Under the pieces are notes generated by a model. That model was not told the origin of the DNA. It ran no database searches and saw only the letters and a list, made by a program, of their open reading frames with translations. Below are positions 15,965 through 23,679 of a stretch of 43,545 nucleotides of DNA, piece after piece. The DNA comes from an uncultured Eubacteriales bacterium (GTDB lineage: Bacteria > Bacillota > Clostridia > Oscillospirales > CAG-382): contig URCT01000005.1 in assembly GCA_900546385.1 (NCBI GenBank), positions 1 to 43,545 on the forward strand, read 5' to 3'. Each line of letters starts with the position of its first letter. Positions within the stretch are counted from its first letter, which is position 1. The position numbers were made by a program, and so were the translations under genes.

Positions 15965-16405
15965 ATGTTTTTGAAAAAAGATGAATCGCGCTATATGTAC
16001 GGATGTGTTCACCCGGAGGAATTAGCGGGCGTGAAGAAAAAGTCCTTTATCCTGCCTTATGCAGGCGGAGAAATATGGTTTGAACATCTGGATGGAATAT
16101 ATCAATATACCGAATTTGCCTTAGAGAAACTGCGTGGGGATACGGCGGCTTTCCGTCGTCCATCCGCACCGGCTTATATCACCTTTGTCCTCGATGAAAC
16201 GATGATCACGGAAGAATTGATTTCAGAGATAACCAATGCACTCATAACCCCCGGCAAACGATTTATGCGCGTTGCCTTTGTAGGAGCGGACGGCTCCTCT
16301 TGCAGAAAACTAAAAAAGCTGTTATACGGACACGGATTTGCAATCAAATTTTTTGACGGCATTGAACCGGCAAAGGAGTGGATATTAGACGAACGCAATG
16401 TTTAA
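15965..16405 (+). CDS. Conserved hypothetical protein, STAS/SpoIIAA-like fold
   Basis: The 146-residue soluble protein has no signal peptide. The second half has a beta-alpha pattern (AYITFVLDETMITEELISEI, RFMRVAFVGAD, RKLKKLLYGHGFAIKFFDG, EPAKEWIL) similar to SpoIIAA-like/STAS proteins. The first half (ILPYAGGEIWFEHLDGIYQY) is not assigned. AAGGA precedes ATG 15965, and a terminator follows. It probably ends the transcription unit that starts at the TetR gene. Function unknown. Confidence 0.6.
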   Translation: MFLKKDESRYMYGCVHPEELAGVKKKSFILPYAGGEIWFEHLDGIYQYTEFALEKLRGDTAAFRRPSAPAYITFVLDETMITEELISEITNALITPGKRFMRVAFVGADGSSCRKLKKLLYGHGFAIKFFDGIEPAKEWILDERNV

Positions 16406-16455
16406 AAGTGAAACCGCAGTTGAATAAAAAAACATGCCGCAACACAAAAACGTAA

Positions 16456-16505
16456 AGGGAGCACAGCCTTCGGTTTGCCCGAGGACTGTGCTCCTGATTT
16501 TTTGT
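16456..16505 (+). terminator. Rho-independent terminator, repeated type A
   Basis: GGAGCACAG/CTGTGCTCC with an inner CCTTCGG/CCGAGG pairing and a following T-run. It is homologous to the terminator at 10289-10336, with a compensated G-C to A-T change in the stem. Confidence 0.75.
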
Positions 16506-16557
16506 TATTGATTTTTGGATATCAACGATTGAGATATCTCGACAAACGGGAATTTGT

Positions 16558-16830
16558 CTAACGCAGATTCCATACTTGCTCTATTGCCCAATTTTGCATT
16601 TCCAAATACATTTTTCCCTTAATGGTTTCATATTCTACCCATCTAAACATATGGTCTAATTCCATAGGTTCTTTTATCTTCTTGACCAATTGTCCTGAAT
16701 AGTAAACCTGGATAGGATGAAAATTTCCAATTGTTGGATGTTTGCAATAAGTTTCTGCGGAGCATACTTTTTCCTTTATCTCAACTTGATATCCTGTTTC
16801 TTCAATACATTCTCGAATAATGCACTGGTT
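16558..16830 (-). pseudogene. NUDIX hydrolase, N-terminally truncated
   Basis: About 90 residues remain. They start inside the NUDIX box (RECIEETGYQV, the REUxEExGU half) and continue with a typical C-terminal strand-helix part (GNFHPIQVYYSGQLV, MFRWVEYETI). The first half of the box (Gx5E) and the N-terminal strands are replaced by unrelated sequence. No start with a ribosome binding site exists at the boundary. The preceding interval 16831-17120 holds no gene I can support; a short frame ending RADEKMYEDKKSE could be a GGDEF tail relic. Confidence 0.6.
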
Positions 16831-17120
16831 ATCGGAAAGACTATATAAATATCGGCGATACATACGCAAGAACGGTTTTTCTGAAAGAATACCCGTCATT
16901 CTTAAAGGACAGTATGATTTCAGAATAAACCGACTTTTCAAGGAGTATGATGTTATCGCCGATACCACCCGATGAAGCGGTTAAAATTGTTCAGAAATAG
17001 CTGCTTGCCATTGAAACGGATATCACCAAATGGCAGCAGAAGCAAAACGAAAACAACTTTTTTCGCAAATCTGCCGTGCCGATGAGAAAATGTATGAGGA
17101 TAAAAAGAGTGAATAAACAG

Positions 17121-17156
17121 AAAAACGGGACGGTAAAATTAACCGTCCCGAAAAAG
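17121..17156. terminator. Terminator of the toxin-antitoxin operon
   Basis: The stem CGGGACGGT/ACCGTCCCG has a short AT-rich loop and T-runs on both sides. It follows the YafQ stop codon directly. Confidence 0.85.
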
Positions 17157-17447
17157 CTATTTGCCGAATAAGTCGCTGTGCGTTCCTGTTCTTGCAAGAG
17201 TTAAAACCAAAACATTTTTTTCGTAGAAATACATAAGCAACCAGTCCGGCTCAATATGGCATTCACGATGCCCTGCCCAATTTCCGCCCAAAGGGTGATC
17301 ATAATTTTCCGCGGGCAGTTTCTCACCGTTTGCAAGTTTTTCTACAATGTTTTGCAGTTTTTTAATATCAAGATTTCGTTTTAATGCCAGCTTATAATCT
17401 TTTTTGAATTTGGTGGTCCATTTGACCGTATATTTTACCTCTTTCAT
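17157..17447 (-). CDS. yafQ: YafQ-type mRNA interferase toxin
   Basis: The 96-residue protein is of the RelE/ParE superfamily, YafQ branch. Catalytic-type residues are present: His51 (YDHPLGG), His60 and His64 (AGHRECHI), Asp68 (EPDW), His90 and Phe94 (GTHSDLF), matching the layout known for E. coli YafQ. It would cleave mRNA on the ribosome when free of antitoxin. The ATG overlaps the antitoxin stop by 4 nt, indicating translational coupling. A strong terminator follows. It looks intact. Confidence 0.92.
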   Translation of the reverse strand: MKEVKYTVKWTTKFKKDYKLALKRNLDIKKLQNIVEKLANGEKLPAENYDHPLGGNWAGHRECHIEPDWLLMYFYEKNVLVLTLARTGTHSDLFGK

Positions 17448-17725
17448 TTAGCTAAATCTGCAAACATCTTGTCTAAATCGGTGTAGCCTTTAACAGACGG
17501 ATCCTTTGCAATTCTTTCCGCTTCACGCATAGCAGCAAGTGTTTCTGCGTTCGGCTGGTTGAGAGAAATTTCAAAAGGAATTTTACCGTCACGGAGCGAT
17601 TGCCTTACAAAGATGTTAAATGCGGTAGAAATATTCATACCAAGCTCATTAAAAAGTGCGTCGGCTTGTGCTTTCAAGTCGGAATCCATACGGATACTAA
17701 TATTTGTTACCTTAGAATGTGCCAT
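17444..17725 (-). CDS. dinJ: RelB/DinJ family antitoxin
   Basis: The 93-residue protein has an N-terminal ribbon-helix-helix (KVTNISIRMDSDLKAQADAL, then LGMNISTAFNIFVRQSL) and a C-terminal toxin-wrapping helix (TAAMREAERIAK-like region, then YTDLDKMFADL). This is the standard RelB/DinJ arrangement. Start ATG 17725 follows AAAGGAGATG. It precedes and overlaps the toxin. RelB-type antitoxins repress their own promoter, and an AT-rich repeat lies around the -10 box. Confidence 0.92.
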   Translation of the reverse strand: MAHSKVTNISIRMDSDLKAQADALFNELGMNISTAFNIFVRQSLRDGKIPFEISLNQPNAETLAAMREAERIAKDPSVKGYTDLDKMFADLAK

Positions 17726-17755
17726 AAAAACATCTCCTTTCGTACTATTATATAT

Positions 17756-17784
17756 ATTATACGCTATTTGCACGAAAAAATCAA
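17756..17784 (-). promoter_or_regulatory. Promoter of the toxin-antitoxin operon
   Basis: On the minus strand TTGATT (17779-17784) and TATAAT (17756-17761) have a 17-bp spacer, about 30 nt before the antitoxin start. Confidence 0.7.
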
Positions 17785-17820
17785 TACGTTATACGAAATT
17801 TCTCATATTTATTTAGTAGA

Positions 17821-17944
17821 GGCAATCATACGTAAAAGATATAAAGACGAAGCTGAAAAGGCGGTACAGGTTGCAAAGGCAACCGCAAAAGCGGCGGTTA
17901 AAATCACAGTAAAGGAAGCGTTGAATTTCTCATTGAACAATTGA
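17821..17944 (+). pseudogene. Mobile-element protein tail, fragment
   Basis: The reading IIRKRYKDEAEKAVQVAK, then ATAKAAVKITVKEALN, resembles the Lys/Ala-rich segments of large proteins encoded by Clostridial conjugative elements. There is no start codon; the fragment stops just before the serine recombinase gene. It is too short for a firm call. Confidence 0.35.
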
Positions 17945-17999
17945 CACATTGTATTTTGAGATGCGTGCTATACTATAAAACGATAGGAAGTGATTCAGT

Positions 18000-18347
18000 G
18001 TGACAGAATATGGGTATGTAAGAGTATCTGCCCTCGACCAAAATGAGGCACGTCAGCTTTTAGAAATGCAGCGTTTGGGCTTAAAAGAAGAATATGTCTA
18101 TGTGGATAAACAATCCGGCAAGGATTTTAACCGACCGAATTACAAACGGCTGCTCCCGGTGTTGAAAGCCGGCGATTTGCTGTATGTGAAATCTATAGAC
18201 CGTTTGGGACGCAATTATAAGGAAATTCAAGAACAATGGCGAATCTTAACGAAAGAAAAAGGAGTTGATGTTGTTATTTTGGATATGCCGTTATTGGATA
18301 CAAGAACAGCGAAAGATTATTGCCTCCATAAAAAACGATATCGCTAA
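18000..18347 (+). pseudogene. Serine recombinase (resolvase), C-terminally truncated
   Basis: The 115-residue product holds most of a Tn3-type resolvase catalytic domain: YGYVRVSALDQNEARQ with the nucleophilic Ser and an Arg, KQSGKDFNRPNYKRLL, SIDRLGRNYKEIQEQW and VILDMPLLDTR. Family members have about 185-200 residues with a DNA-binding helix-turn-helix at the end; here the frame diverges after DTRTAKD and stops. GTG 18000 follows AGGAAGTGA. It probably belonged to a transposon or conjugative element and cannot resolve sites in its present form. Confidence 0.8.
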
Positions 18348-18386
18348 TAACACGAAATAAGTTGAATTGCATCCCCTGCAAATCCA

Positions 18387-19688
18387 TTATTGACTCAATT
18401 CAGTCTCCAAAACAATCACCGTTTTGAAAACCTTATCCTCGCAGAAAAACGATAGGGAACCTGTGTACTTATTGACCACAGACTTCATATTTACGACACC
18501 GTATCCATGATTTCCGGTTTTTTCTGTTTGAAGATGATCTACATCGACATTCTGAATAACGTTATTCTCAATAATCACAACCAACTGATTACCTTTTAAG
18601 TATATATACAGTTCGACTGTCCTTTTTTCTGTTTCCTCGATTTTTTCAGTTGCTTCAATCGCATTATCTAATGCATTTCCTAAAAGAATTGCTAAATCAA
18701 TACCGGAAATTTGAATGTTATGCAGTCCTTTATAGTGAAAATCGATTTTAATATTCTTTTTCTTCGCTTCGGAGATTTTATAGTTTATAATCGTATCGAT
18801 GACACTATTTCCGCATATATTCTGGCCTGAACCGGCTTGCAGCTCCTGTAATTGTGCATTCAGTTGCTTCACCATTTCATCATAATCTTTGTTTTGAATC
18901 TGGGAAAGCAGCCCTATAATAAAATTCTTTTGGTCGTGGCGAAGCTTGTGAATCACCTCATTTTCTTCAAACATCATTTGATATTGTTTTTGTTGCTGCT
19001 CAATCATTTTTTCGGCTAAGATCAGTTTATTCTCATTGACTACCTCATTATGAAAATCATTCATGAGTTTTACAATCAGCATATTACTGATGATTAACAT
19101 GATTAAACTTGCAAGAGTTAGGTTGGTTAAAAACACTTGGTTTTGATAATATTGCATAGACCGATATATGACATATACAGTTAAGTATGTAGTAATCGGA
19201 AGGATATAGATTGAAAGCCACTTTTTTCGAAAATGCCCATGCAATGTGCCGCCTTTAATCGCCCGAATTAAAATAAAGAAGGTAAAAACCAATAGTTTTG
19301 ACAGTAAGACGCCAAAGGTTCGATAAATACCGGTTTTCGCCTCATTAAAATCAATCGAAAAGGAGGTCATAATCAAGAATCCGGCACTTATTTCCGCCGC
19401 CACATTAAAAGCAATACACAAGGCCGTAAGCAACAGTTTGTTATAAAAACGCATATCATAGTTCAGTGTGATCAGATACGTACAAACAATCAAAACACCC
19501 ATGTTGACAGCGGAATTGGAAATGAGCAACGGTGCAAAAAAGAAAATAAAAAAAGCAAAAAAAGAAACAATTCTCTTTTTTGCTTTTTTTCCAACCAGTT
19601 TGTCAGCAAACGCTGAAAAGAAAAAATCAGCCGCAATTATAGATGAGGCTGCATTAAATAAAGCAATCAAAACACTATCGGCAGACAC
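18387..19688 (-). CDS. agrC: AgrC-like sensor histidine kinase
   Basis: The 433-residue kinase has six or so membrane helices in residues 1-205, a coiled-coil linker (AEKMIEQQQKQYQMM) and a HPK10-type kinase core. The phospho-accepting His is His251 in KLRHDQKNFIIGLL; the ATPase part is of the GHKL/HATPase_c_5 type (LLGNALDNAIEATE, GNHGYGVVNMKSVV). This is the architecture of AgrC receptors for cyclic autoinducing peptides. The GTG start follows AAAGGAG inside the end of the regulator gene, 1 nt after its stop. The peptide probably comes from the agrBD genes at 25537-26309. It appears intact. Confidence 0.88.
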   Translation of the reverse strand: MSADSVLIALFNAASSIIAADFFFSAFADKLVGKKAKKRIVSFFAFFIFFFAPLLISNSAVNMGVLIVCTYLITLNYDMRFYNKLLLTALCIAFNVAAEISAGFLIMTSFSIDFNEAKTGIYRTFGVLLSKLLVFTFFILIRAIKGGTLHGHFRKKWLSIYILPITTYLTVYVIYRSMQYYQNQVFLTNLTLASLIMLIISNMLIVKLMNDFHNEVVNENKLILAEKMIEQQQKQYQMMFEENEVIHKLRHDQKNFIIGLLSQIQNKDYDEMVKQLNAQLQELQAGSGQNICGNSVIDTIINYKISEAKKKNIKIDFHYKGLHNIQISGIDLAILLGNALDNAIEATEKIEETEKRTVELYIYLKGNQLVVIIENNVIQNVDVDHLQTEKTGNHGYGVVNMKSVVNKYTGSLSFFCEDKVFKTVIVLETELSQ

Positions 19689-19689
19689 A

Positions 19690-20397
19690 CTACATACTCC
19701 TTTTTACATATTCAGAATAAGAACTCAAAACTTCACGGTATTTTCTGACACTGATCATAACCTTTTCTCCATTATCAAGCACTACATTCTTTGCGCTGAT
19801 AGAAACAGCTTTTTCCCAATTAACGATGTATCCTTGATGTACTTGACAAAAGTCATGCTGCGCCAACAAACCATACACTTCACGCAGTGTTTGTTTCGTC
19901 GAAAACTGCCTTTCTTTCAAATGAAAAATAATATGTTTTTGGCAGCATTCCACATAATATATTCGAGAAATCTCAATACGAAAAGCACCGTCTTTGGTTG
20001 TAATCAAAATGCTCTTATGCGCCTTTTGATAAGATTTTATGGCTTTAAGCAGGACAAAATCGAATCGATTATCATCAGCATCTTTTAACAAATAATTGAA
20101 AGCATGACAATCGAAAGCCTCAATTGCATATTGCGAATAGCTGGTGACAAAAATAATAATTGCATCCGGATCTTTCACATTTATTTTTTTACCAAGCTCA
20201 ATACCCGTTACCTGCGGCATATCGATATCCAAGAAAACAAAGTCATAACGCATTCCTTTTTGGTATTCGTTTAACAAAACGACTCCGTTATTAAAGCAAT
20301 GAAATTGTGGATTCACAAATAAATTTGTTTCACAAATTCTCTGTTTCAGCTTTTCACAATAAGCTTTATCATCATCACAAATCGCAATTCGAATCAC
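19690..20397 (-). CDS. agrA: AgrA-like response regulator with LytTR domain
   Basis: The 235-residue protein has a receiver domain (residues 1-120; pocket CDDD, phospho-acceptor Asp57 in FVFLDIDMPQVTG) and a LytTR DNA-binding domain (about 135-232; ISRIYYVECCQKHIIFHLKE, then FCQVHQGYIVNWEKAVSI). LytTR domains bind pairs of 9-10 bp repeats with a period near 21 bp; two such pairs lie at 25247-25274 and 25439-25469. The start is GTG at 20397 with a weak AGGG upstream. The AgrC-like kinase follows at once, forming a two-gene operon. It appears intact. Confidence 0.9.
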   Translation of the reverse strand: MIRIAICDDDKAYCEKLKQRICETNLFVNPQFHCFNNGVVLLNEYQKGMRYDFVFLDIDMPQVTGIELGKKINVKDPDAIIIFVTSYSQYAIEAFDCHAFNYLLKDADDNRFDFVLLKAIKSYQKAHKSILITTKDGAFRIEISRIYYVECCQKHIIFHLKERQFSTKQTLREVYGLLAQHDFCQVHQGYIVNWEKAVSISAKNVVLDNGEKVMISVRKYREVLSSYSEYVKRSM

Positions 20398-20451
20398 GTG
20401 TACCAGACCCTGTTATGTAAGTATCCTTAAAGACTACTAAAATTTTTTATT

Positions 20452-20479
20452 ATTTTACCGCATATTACAACAAAGTCAA
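20452..20479 (-). promoter_or_regulatory. Promoter of the agrA-agrC operon
   Basis: On the minus strand TTGACT (20474-20479) and TAAAAT (20452-20457) are separated by 16 bp. A single ACGAATAAG sequence, similar to half of the LytTR repeats further right, lies about 40 bp upstream. Confidence 0.55.
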
Positions 20480-20527
20480 ACATTCATTTTTTGAATTTTC
20501 TTTTAATTTTTATGTTCTTATTCGTGT

Positions 20528-20986
20528 TCAATCAATTTGAAACGCATTCACCCCTTTACAAGGCAGCAAGCGGGCATTTTCAAAAATGCACCTACTGTTA
20601 AAAAGCAATGCAAATTCATAGTAATCATCTTTCAAAAAGATATGTACCTCCGTGCTTTTCTTACATACAAATAAAACAGAGCAAGCACTTTTGCTCAAAT
20701 CCGCCAAATTTCTGATTTGGAACAAATCAAGCGTATTTCGGTTTCGGTAGATTTTGATGGTTGAGAACCTTATATGATAAAGATTGTCGCGAATTGTTTT
20801 CATAAATTCATCGTATTCCAGAAGAACATATGAAAACAAACCATTTTCGGTTGTCCCATCCGCGTTATACCGCAAAATATCGTCTTTTAGTATCGCAAAC
20901 CGGCAACCTGTAAAATCGATATTTTTCAGTAACTGATACCAATAGTTTCCGGGTTGATTCGGAAACTTTAATTGTATGCATAACAT
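20528..20986 (-). CDS. Unrecognised 152-residue protein, immunity-gene candidate
   Basis: The sequence from MLCIQLKFPNQPGNYWYQLL onwards is a soluble protein with Cys and aromatic residues (YVLLEYDEFMKTI, VLFVCKKSTEVHIFLKDDYY). I do not recognise a family. I chose ATG 20986 because AGAGG precedes it; the open frame upstream runs through decayed sequence. It is the last gene of a leftward array of small genes and RHS fragments downstream of the toxin gene, a place where polymorphic-toxin loci keep orphan immunity genes. That role is inference. Confidence 0.5.
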   Translation of the reverse strand: MLCIQLKFPNQPGNYWYQLLKNIDFTGCRFAILKDDILRYNADGTTENGLFSYVLLEYDEFMKTIRDNLYHIRFSTIKIYRNRNTLDLFQIRNLADLSKSACSVLFVCKKSTEVHIFLKDDYYEFALLFNSRCIFENARLLPCKGVNAFQID

Positions 20987-21022
20987 GTTTTTTGCCTCTT
21001 TTGGATTGGAAATCAATTTATT

Positions 21023-21062
21023 GCAGACCGGCCTGTCAAGCAATTCGACAAAGCCGGTCTGC
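21023..21062. repeat. 10-bp inverted repeat, terminator-like
   Basis: GCAGACCGGC (21023-21032) and GCCGGTCTGC (21053-21062) can form a hairpin with a 20-nt loop. The T-rich tail is on the plus-strand side only. Confidence 0.5.
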
Positions 21063-21158
21063 GTTTGTTTTTGTGTTTGAAAGGACAGTTTTGATGCCGT
21101 CCACAAGCTGGTTGATCGTGTTATTGGTCTCATGCACTTTGGGAATAATTTGACTATC

Positions 21159-21448
21159 CTACGCAGCAACCAAAGTGGTGCCCTTGCCATCAACCATTTG
21201 GATAATGGGATCATCTGTCAGATATTGAAAGCAGCTTCCGGCGAATCAAAACGCACAAACAGGTTTTCAAACGGCCAGTCAATGGCGATTGAGAAGCCCA
21301 AAATTAGTATAATTACGGCAATACAAAATAGCTTATGCCAGTTTCTTATCTTGTATTTTTCCGCAAATTTACGGAGAATGCTTCTTAAAACTACCGTGAT
21401 AAGTGCCATGAGCAAAAGCATCATAAGAAGGCGCACTTCGTTATACAT
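21159..21448 (-). pseudogene. Small membrane protein, frameshifted; immunity candidate
   Basis: The intact first part (76 residues from ATG 21448, with GGGAGAG upstream) has two hydrophobic segments (LLMMLLLMALITVVL and LFCIAVIILILGFSIAI) and then ENLFVRFDSPEAAF. The conserved-looking reading continues in the next frame as QYLTDDPIIQMVDGKG and TTLVAA to a stop at 21159, so one base was lost near 21222. It follows a RHS fragment by a few bases, as immunity genes follow RHS toxins, and small membrane immunity proteins are known for such systems. Confidence 0.5.
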
Positions 21449-21467
21449 GATTATCTTCTCTCCCTAT

Positions 21468-21692
21468 TTATCGAGCAAATGCCGTCAGCTGTACGGTGTC
21501 GCCGTGCGCGTCCTTGATATACCACGTTTTTTCGTCCGCCGCGTTTTCCGTATACAGCAAACCTGCACCGCGGACGTACTTGTAAACCACCGCGTCGCCG
21601 CTTGTTTCGGCGACCATGTTCGTACCGTCCCACAAGTGGCCGGTTGTCACGCCGTTGACCGTTTTTTCGCTTCGCATATCGTCGGGTGTTAG
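21468..21692 (-). pseudogene. RHS/YD-repeat fragment (displaced toxin piece)
   Basis: About 70 residues of YD-repeat sequence remain: RSEKTVNGVTTGHLWDGTNM, VAETSGDAVVYKYVRGAGLL, EKTWYIKDAHGDTVQLTA. There is no start signal, and the right end coincides with an inverted repeat at 21690-21724. Such orphan RHS pieces lie downstream of full RHS genes in many genomes and act as donors for tip replacement. It stops after TAFAR, so no toxin tip remains. Confidence 0.75.
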
Positions 21693-21724
21693 GGTTCACC
21701 TGCTTATAAGGCAGACGAACCCTA
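21690..21724. repeat. Inverted repeat at the end of the RHS fragment
   Basis: TAGGGTTC (21690-21697) and GAACCCTA (21717-21724), with CTGC/GCAG inner pairing, flank a short loop. It marks the junction between the RHS fragment and the next gene; with TATTTTTA after it on the plus strand it could also terminate transcription. Confidence 0.5.
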
Positions 21725-21768
21725 TTTTTAAGCTATAGCGTCAGAATACAGGTCTGCGCTCTTGGTAA

Positions 21769-22458
21769 TTATCCCGCTTCATCCGTATTTTCTTCGCTGC
21801 TCTGGTTAAGCTGTTCAAGATATTCTCGGTAAGTCATTAGCCCTTCTTTATCTATTTTCGCCTTTATATCTACTCCGAATAAGTTTTCTTCATCATAGTA
21901 CTTACAACGACGTGAGTCTAAAAAACGCTCCGATAGCACTTCAAAAACAGCTTCTGTTAATTGGTCATCCGCCTTGAAATCATCTGTTTCCATTACAAGA
22001 TCCTTTTGTTTTCCCATTTCCCAACAATAATCCACATTCAAGGCATATTCATCATATTGCCATAAACAGCGTACCATAAACGCTATGGCTTCTTTTACCG
22101 TAACGTTCCTATCCGGATAGAATACGATATCGAAATCCGGTATCTTTTTCGGGCGACCCAGTCTTGGATAGTAGACACCGTAGCACATTTCGCCGAAAGC
22201 AATGCTGCTTCTTTTGGCATAGTATGTGCATTTCAACCCTCTGGCTTCCGAAACATCGCCAAAAACGACCAAATCGAACGAGCCGCTGTTCGGAAGCTCG
22301 TGCCAACCAATCATTTTCATGATTCTTTCAAGACAATCAAACCGTGTAATGAATTGCTCCTCCTGCAGTTGCATCGGTTCTTCAACGGCATAGCCTGTAA
22401 CCGCTGTCATCAGAATACAACAACTAACGATGAAACATACTGCTTTCTTGATTTTCAT
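21769..22458 (-). CDS. Secreted protein with SLH-like pattern, unrecognised
   Basis: The 229-residue protein begins with a signal peptide (KIKKAVCFIVSCCILMTAVTG, cleavage near YAVE). The mature part has repeated patterns such as ITRFDCLERIMKMIGW, FGDVSEA, FYPDRNVTVKEAIAFMVRCL, which recall degenerate S-layer-homology motifs (F-DV and the NVTVKEAIAFMVR helix). It ends in an acidic tail. ATG 22458 follows GGGAGGAA. It lies 32 nt after the immunity candidate and is co-oriented with the toxin locus. Its role there is unknown. Confidence 0.6.
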   Translation of the reverse strand: MKIKKAVCFIVSCCILMTAVTGYAVEEPMQLQEEQFITRFDCLERIMKMIGWHELPNSGSFDLVVFGDVSEARGLKCTYYAKRSSIAFGEMCYGVYYPRLGRPKKIPDFDIVFYPDRNVTVKEAIAFMVRCLWQYDEYALNVDYCWEMGKQKDLVMETDDFKADDQLTEAVFEVLSERFLDSRRCKYYDEENLFGVDIKAKIDKEGLMTYREYLEQLNQSSEENTDEAG

Positions 22459-22490
22459 ACTATTTATTCCTCCCACACAAATTGATATCT

Positions 22491-22805
22491 TTACAGCTTT
22501 TCTCCGGCTTGCCAAATCACGGTTCCGTCCTTTAATGTAATACGTGAAATCGGGTCGTTTTTGCATATTTCCGTTAAATCTCCGGGCATAAGAAATCGTC
22601 CATGCGTATCTTTGCACGCGACAGAGACTTGAATAACGCAAGAATAGTATTCTTCATATCCCGGATCTTCTTCCGGCAAATCGTTGTCTGATTCATATAT
22701 TGTATCGATATGTCCGATAATCGTATCGCCGGTTACCGGTTCTACAATAATGTCTGTTCCATTGGGATACTGATCGATCGCTTTCAACATAGAGTCCATT
22801 TCCAT
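22491..22805 (-). CDS. Probable immunity protein of the RHS toxin
   Basis: The 104-residue acidic cytoplasmic protein (DNDLPEEDPGYEEYYSC is its most acidic stretch) has no signal peptide. AAGGAGAA lies just before ATG 22805, and the start is 21 nt after the stop of the toxin tip on the same strand. Polymorphic toxins are followed directly by their immunity genes, so position is the main evidence. The sequence family is not recognised. It seems intact although the toxin is frameshifted. Confidence 0.6.
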   Translation of the reverse strand: MEMDSMLKAIDQYPNGTDIIVEPVTGDTIIGHIDTIYESDNDLPEEDPGYEEYYSCVIQVSVACKDTHGRFLMPGDLTEICKNDPISRITLKDGTVIWQAGEKL

Positions 22806-22826
22806 TTCGAATTCTCCTTCTTGTGT

Positions 22827-23679
22827 TTAAGGTTTTGCCGGAACTATATGTGCTGTTCCGTTAGCTTTGTAATGTATGATTCCATTTGTAGTCGGAATAT
22901 ATGTGTTTGTTACTCTATCATAATATTGACCGATTATTTTTCCAAAATTAACTCGCTCTCTTGACTCAGAAAGTCGAACACCTTTTCCTGCATAATTATC
23001 CAAAAGTTCTTGTGGATTTGCTTCTAAAATACTTCTATTGTCCCTTTTGAAGCTCGACCTTGTAATTATTGGTGCCAGGAATATGCTTGTCTTGCTGTCC
23101 TTGGTTAACTTTAACGTGGCTTTTTTGCACCGTATTTGATGCGTTGTTGTCTAAGCTGGAATTGAATTTGCCTAGATCATCGGTAAAATTTTTTGAAGCA
23201 ACCAATTCTAAAGAAATCGCGCCAGTCATTACCACAGTACCGGCAGCAACTCCTGCAGCTGCTATCGAAACTCCTCCTGCTGTTAAAACTCCTCCTGAAC
23301 TAACAGTAATAGAAGCCCCTGTTGCAATTGAATCTATAATCCCCTTTGCACTAACCACAGCAGTTCCTGCATTGATTGCCATACAGAGTGTATCGCCGAT
23401 AAGTCTGCCCAAATAATAATCGCTAAGACTTTCAGCAACATAGGAATCCATGTCTTTGCCTGTTATTTCGAGCAAACATGAAACTACATTAGCCAGTGCC
23501 CCTTCGTCCAGTGCGGTAATAATTCCCGCAATTGAATCCTCAAAACTATAACCACTTGGATCATAATACCTAACCGGATTCCCACCGGCACAAGCATACC
23601 AGTTTATACCGTCACACGCCGGATCCTCACTGACAAACCATCCGGTTTGCGGATCCATATACCTTGCGCGCCTTGACAT
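22827..23679 (-). pseudogene. RHS core with Ntox50-like toxin tip, frameshifted
   Basis: The left-reading frame starts with the RHS core signature ARYMDPQTGWFVSEDPACDG and NPVRYYDPSGY. A linker with hydrophobic Gly/Ala stretches follows, then QDKHIPGTNNYKVELQKG, the opening of polymorphic toxin type 50 (a BECR-fold RNase candidate). The frame stops at 23035. The next frame continues the domain: RSILEANPQELLDNYAGKG, ERVNFGKIIGQYYD, TTNGIIHYKANGTAHIVPAK to a stop at 22827. One small indel near 23050 therefore breaks the toxin. The upstream YD-repeat shell is also missing. Confidence 0.75.

Noticed and set aside
16969..17120. Possible small gene with a GGDEF-like tail
   Set aside because: Only about 20 residues look familiar and no start or ribosome binding site exists; too weak to list as a gene.
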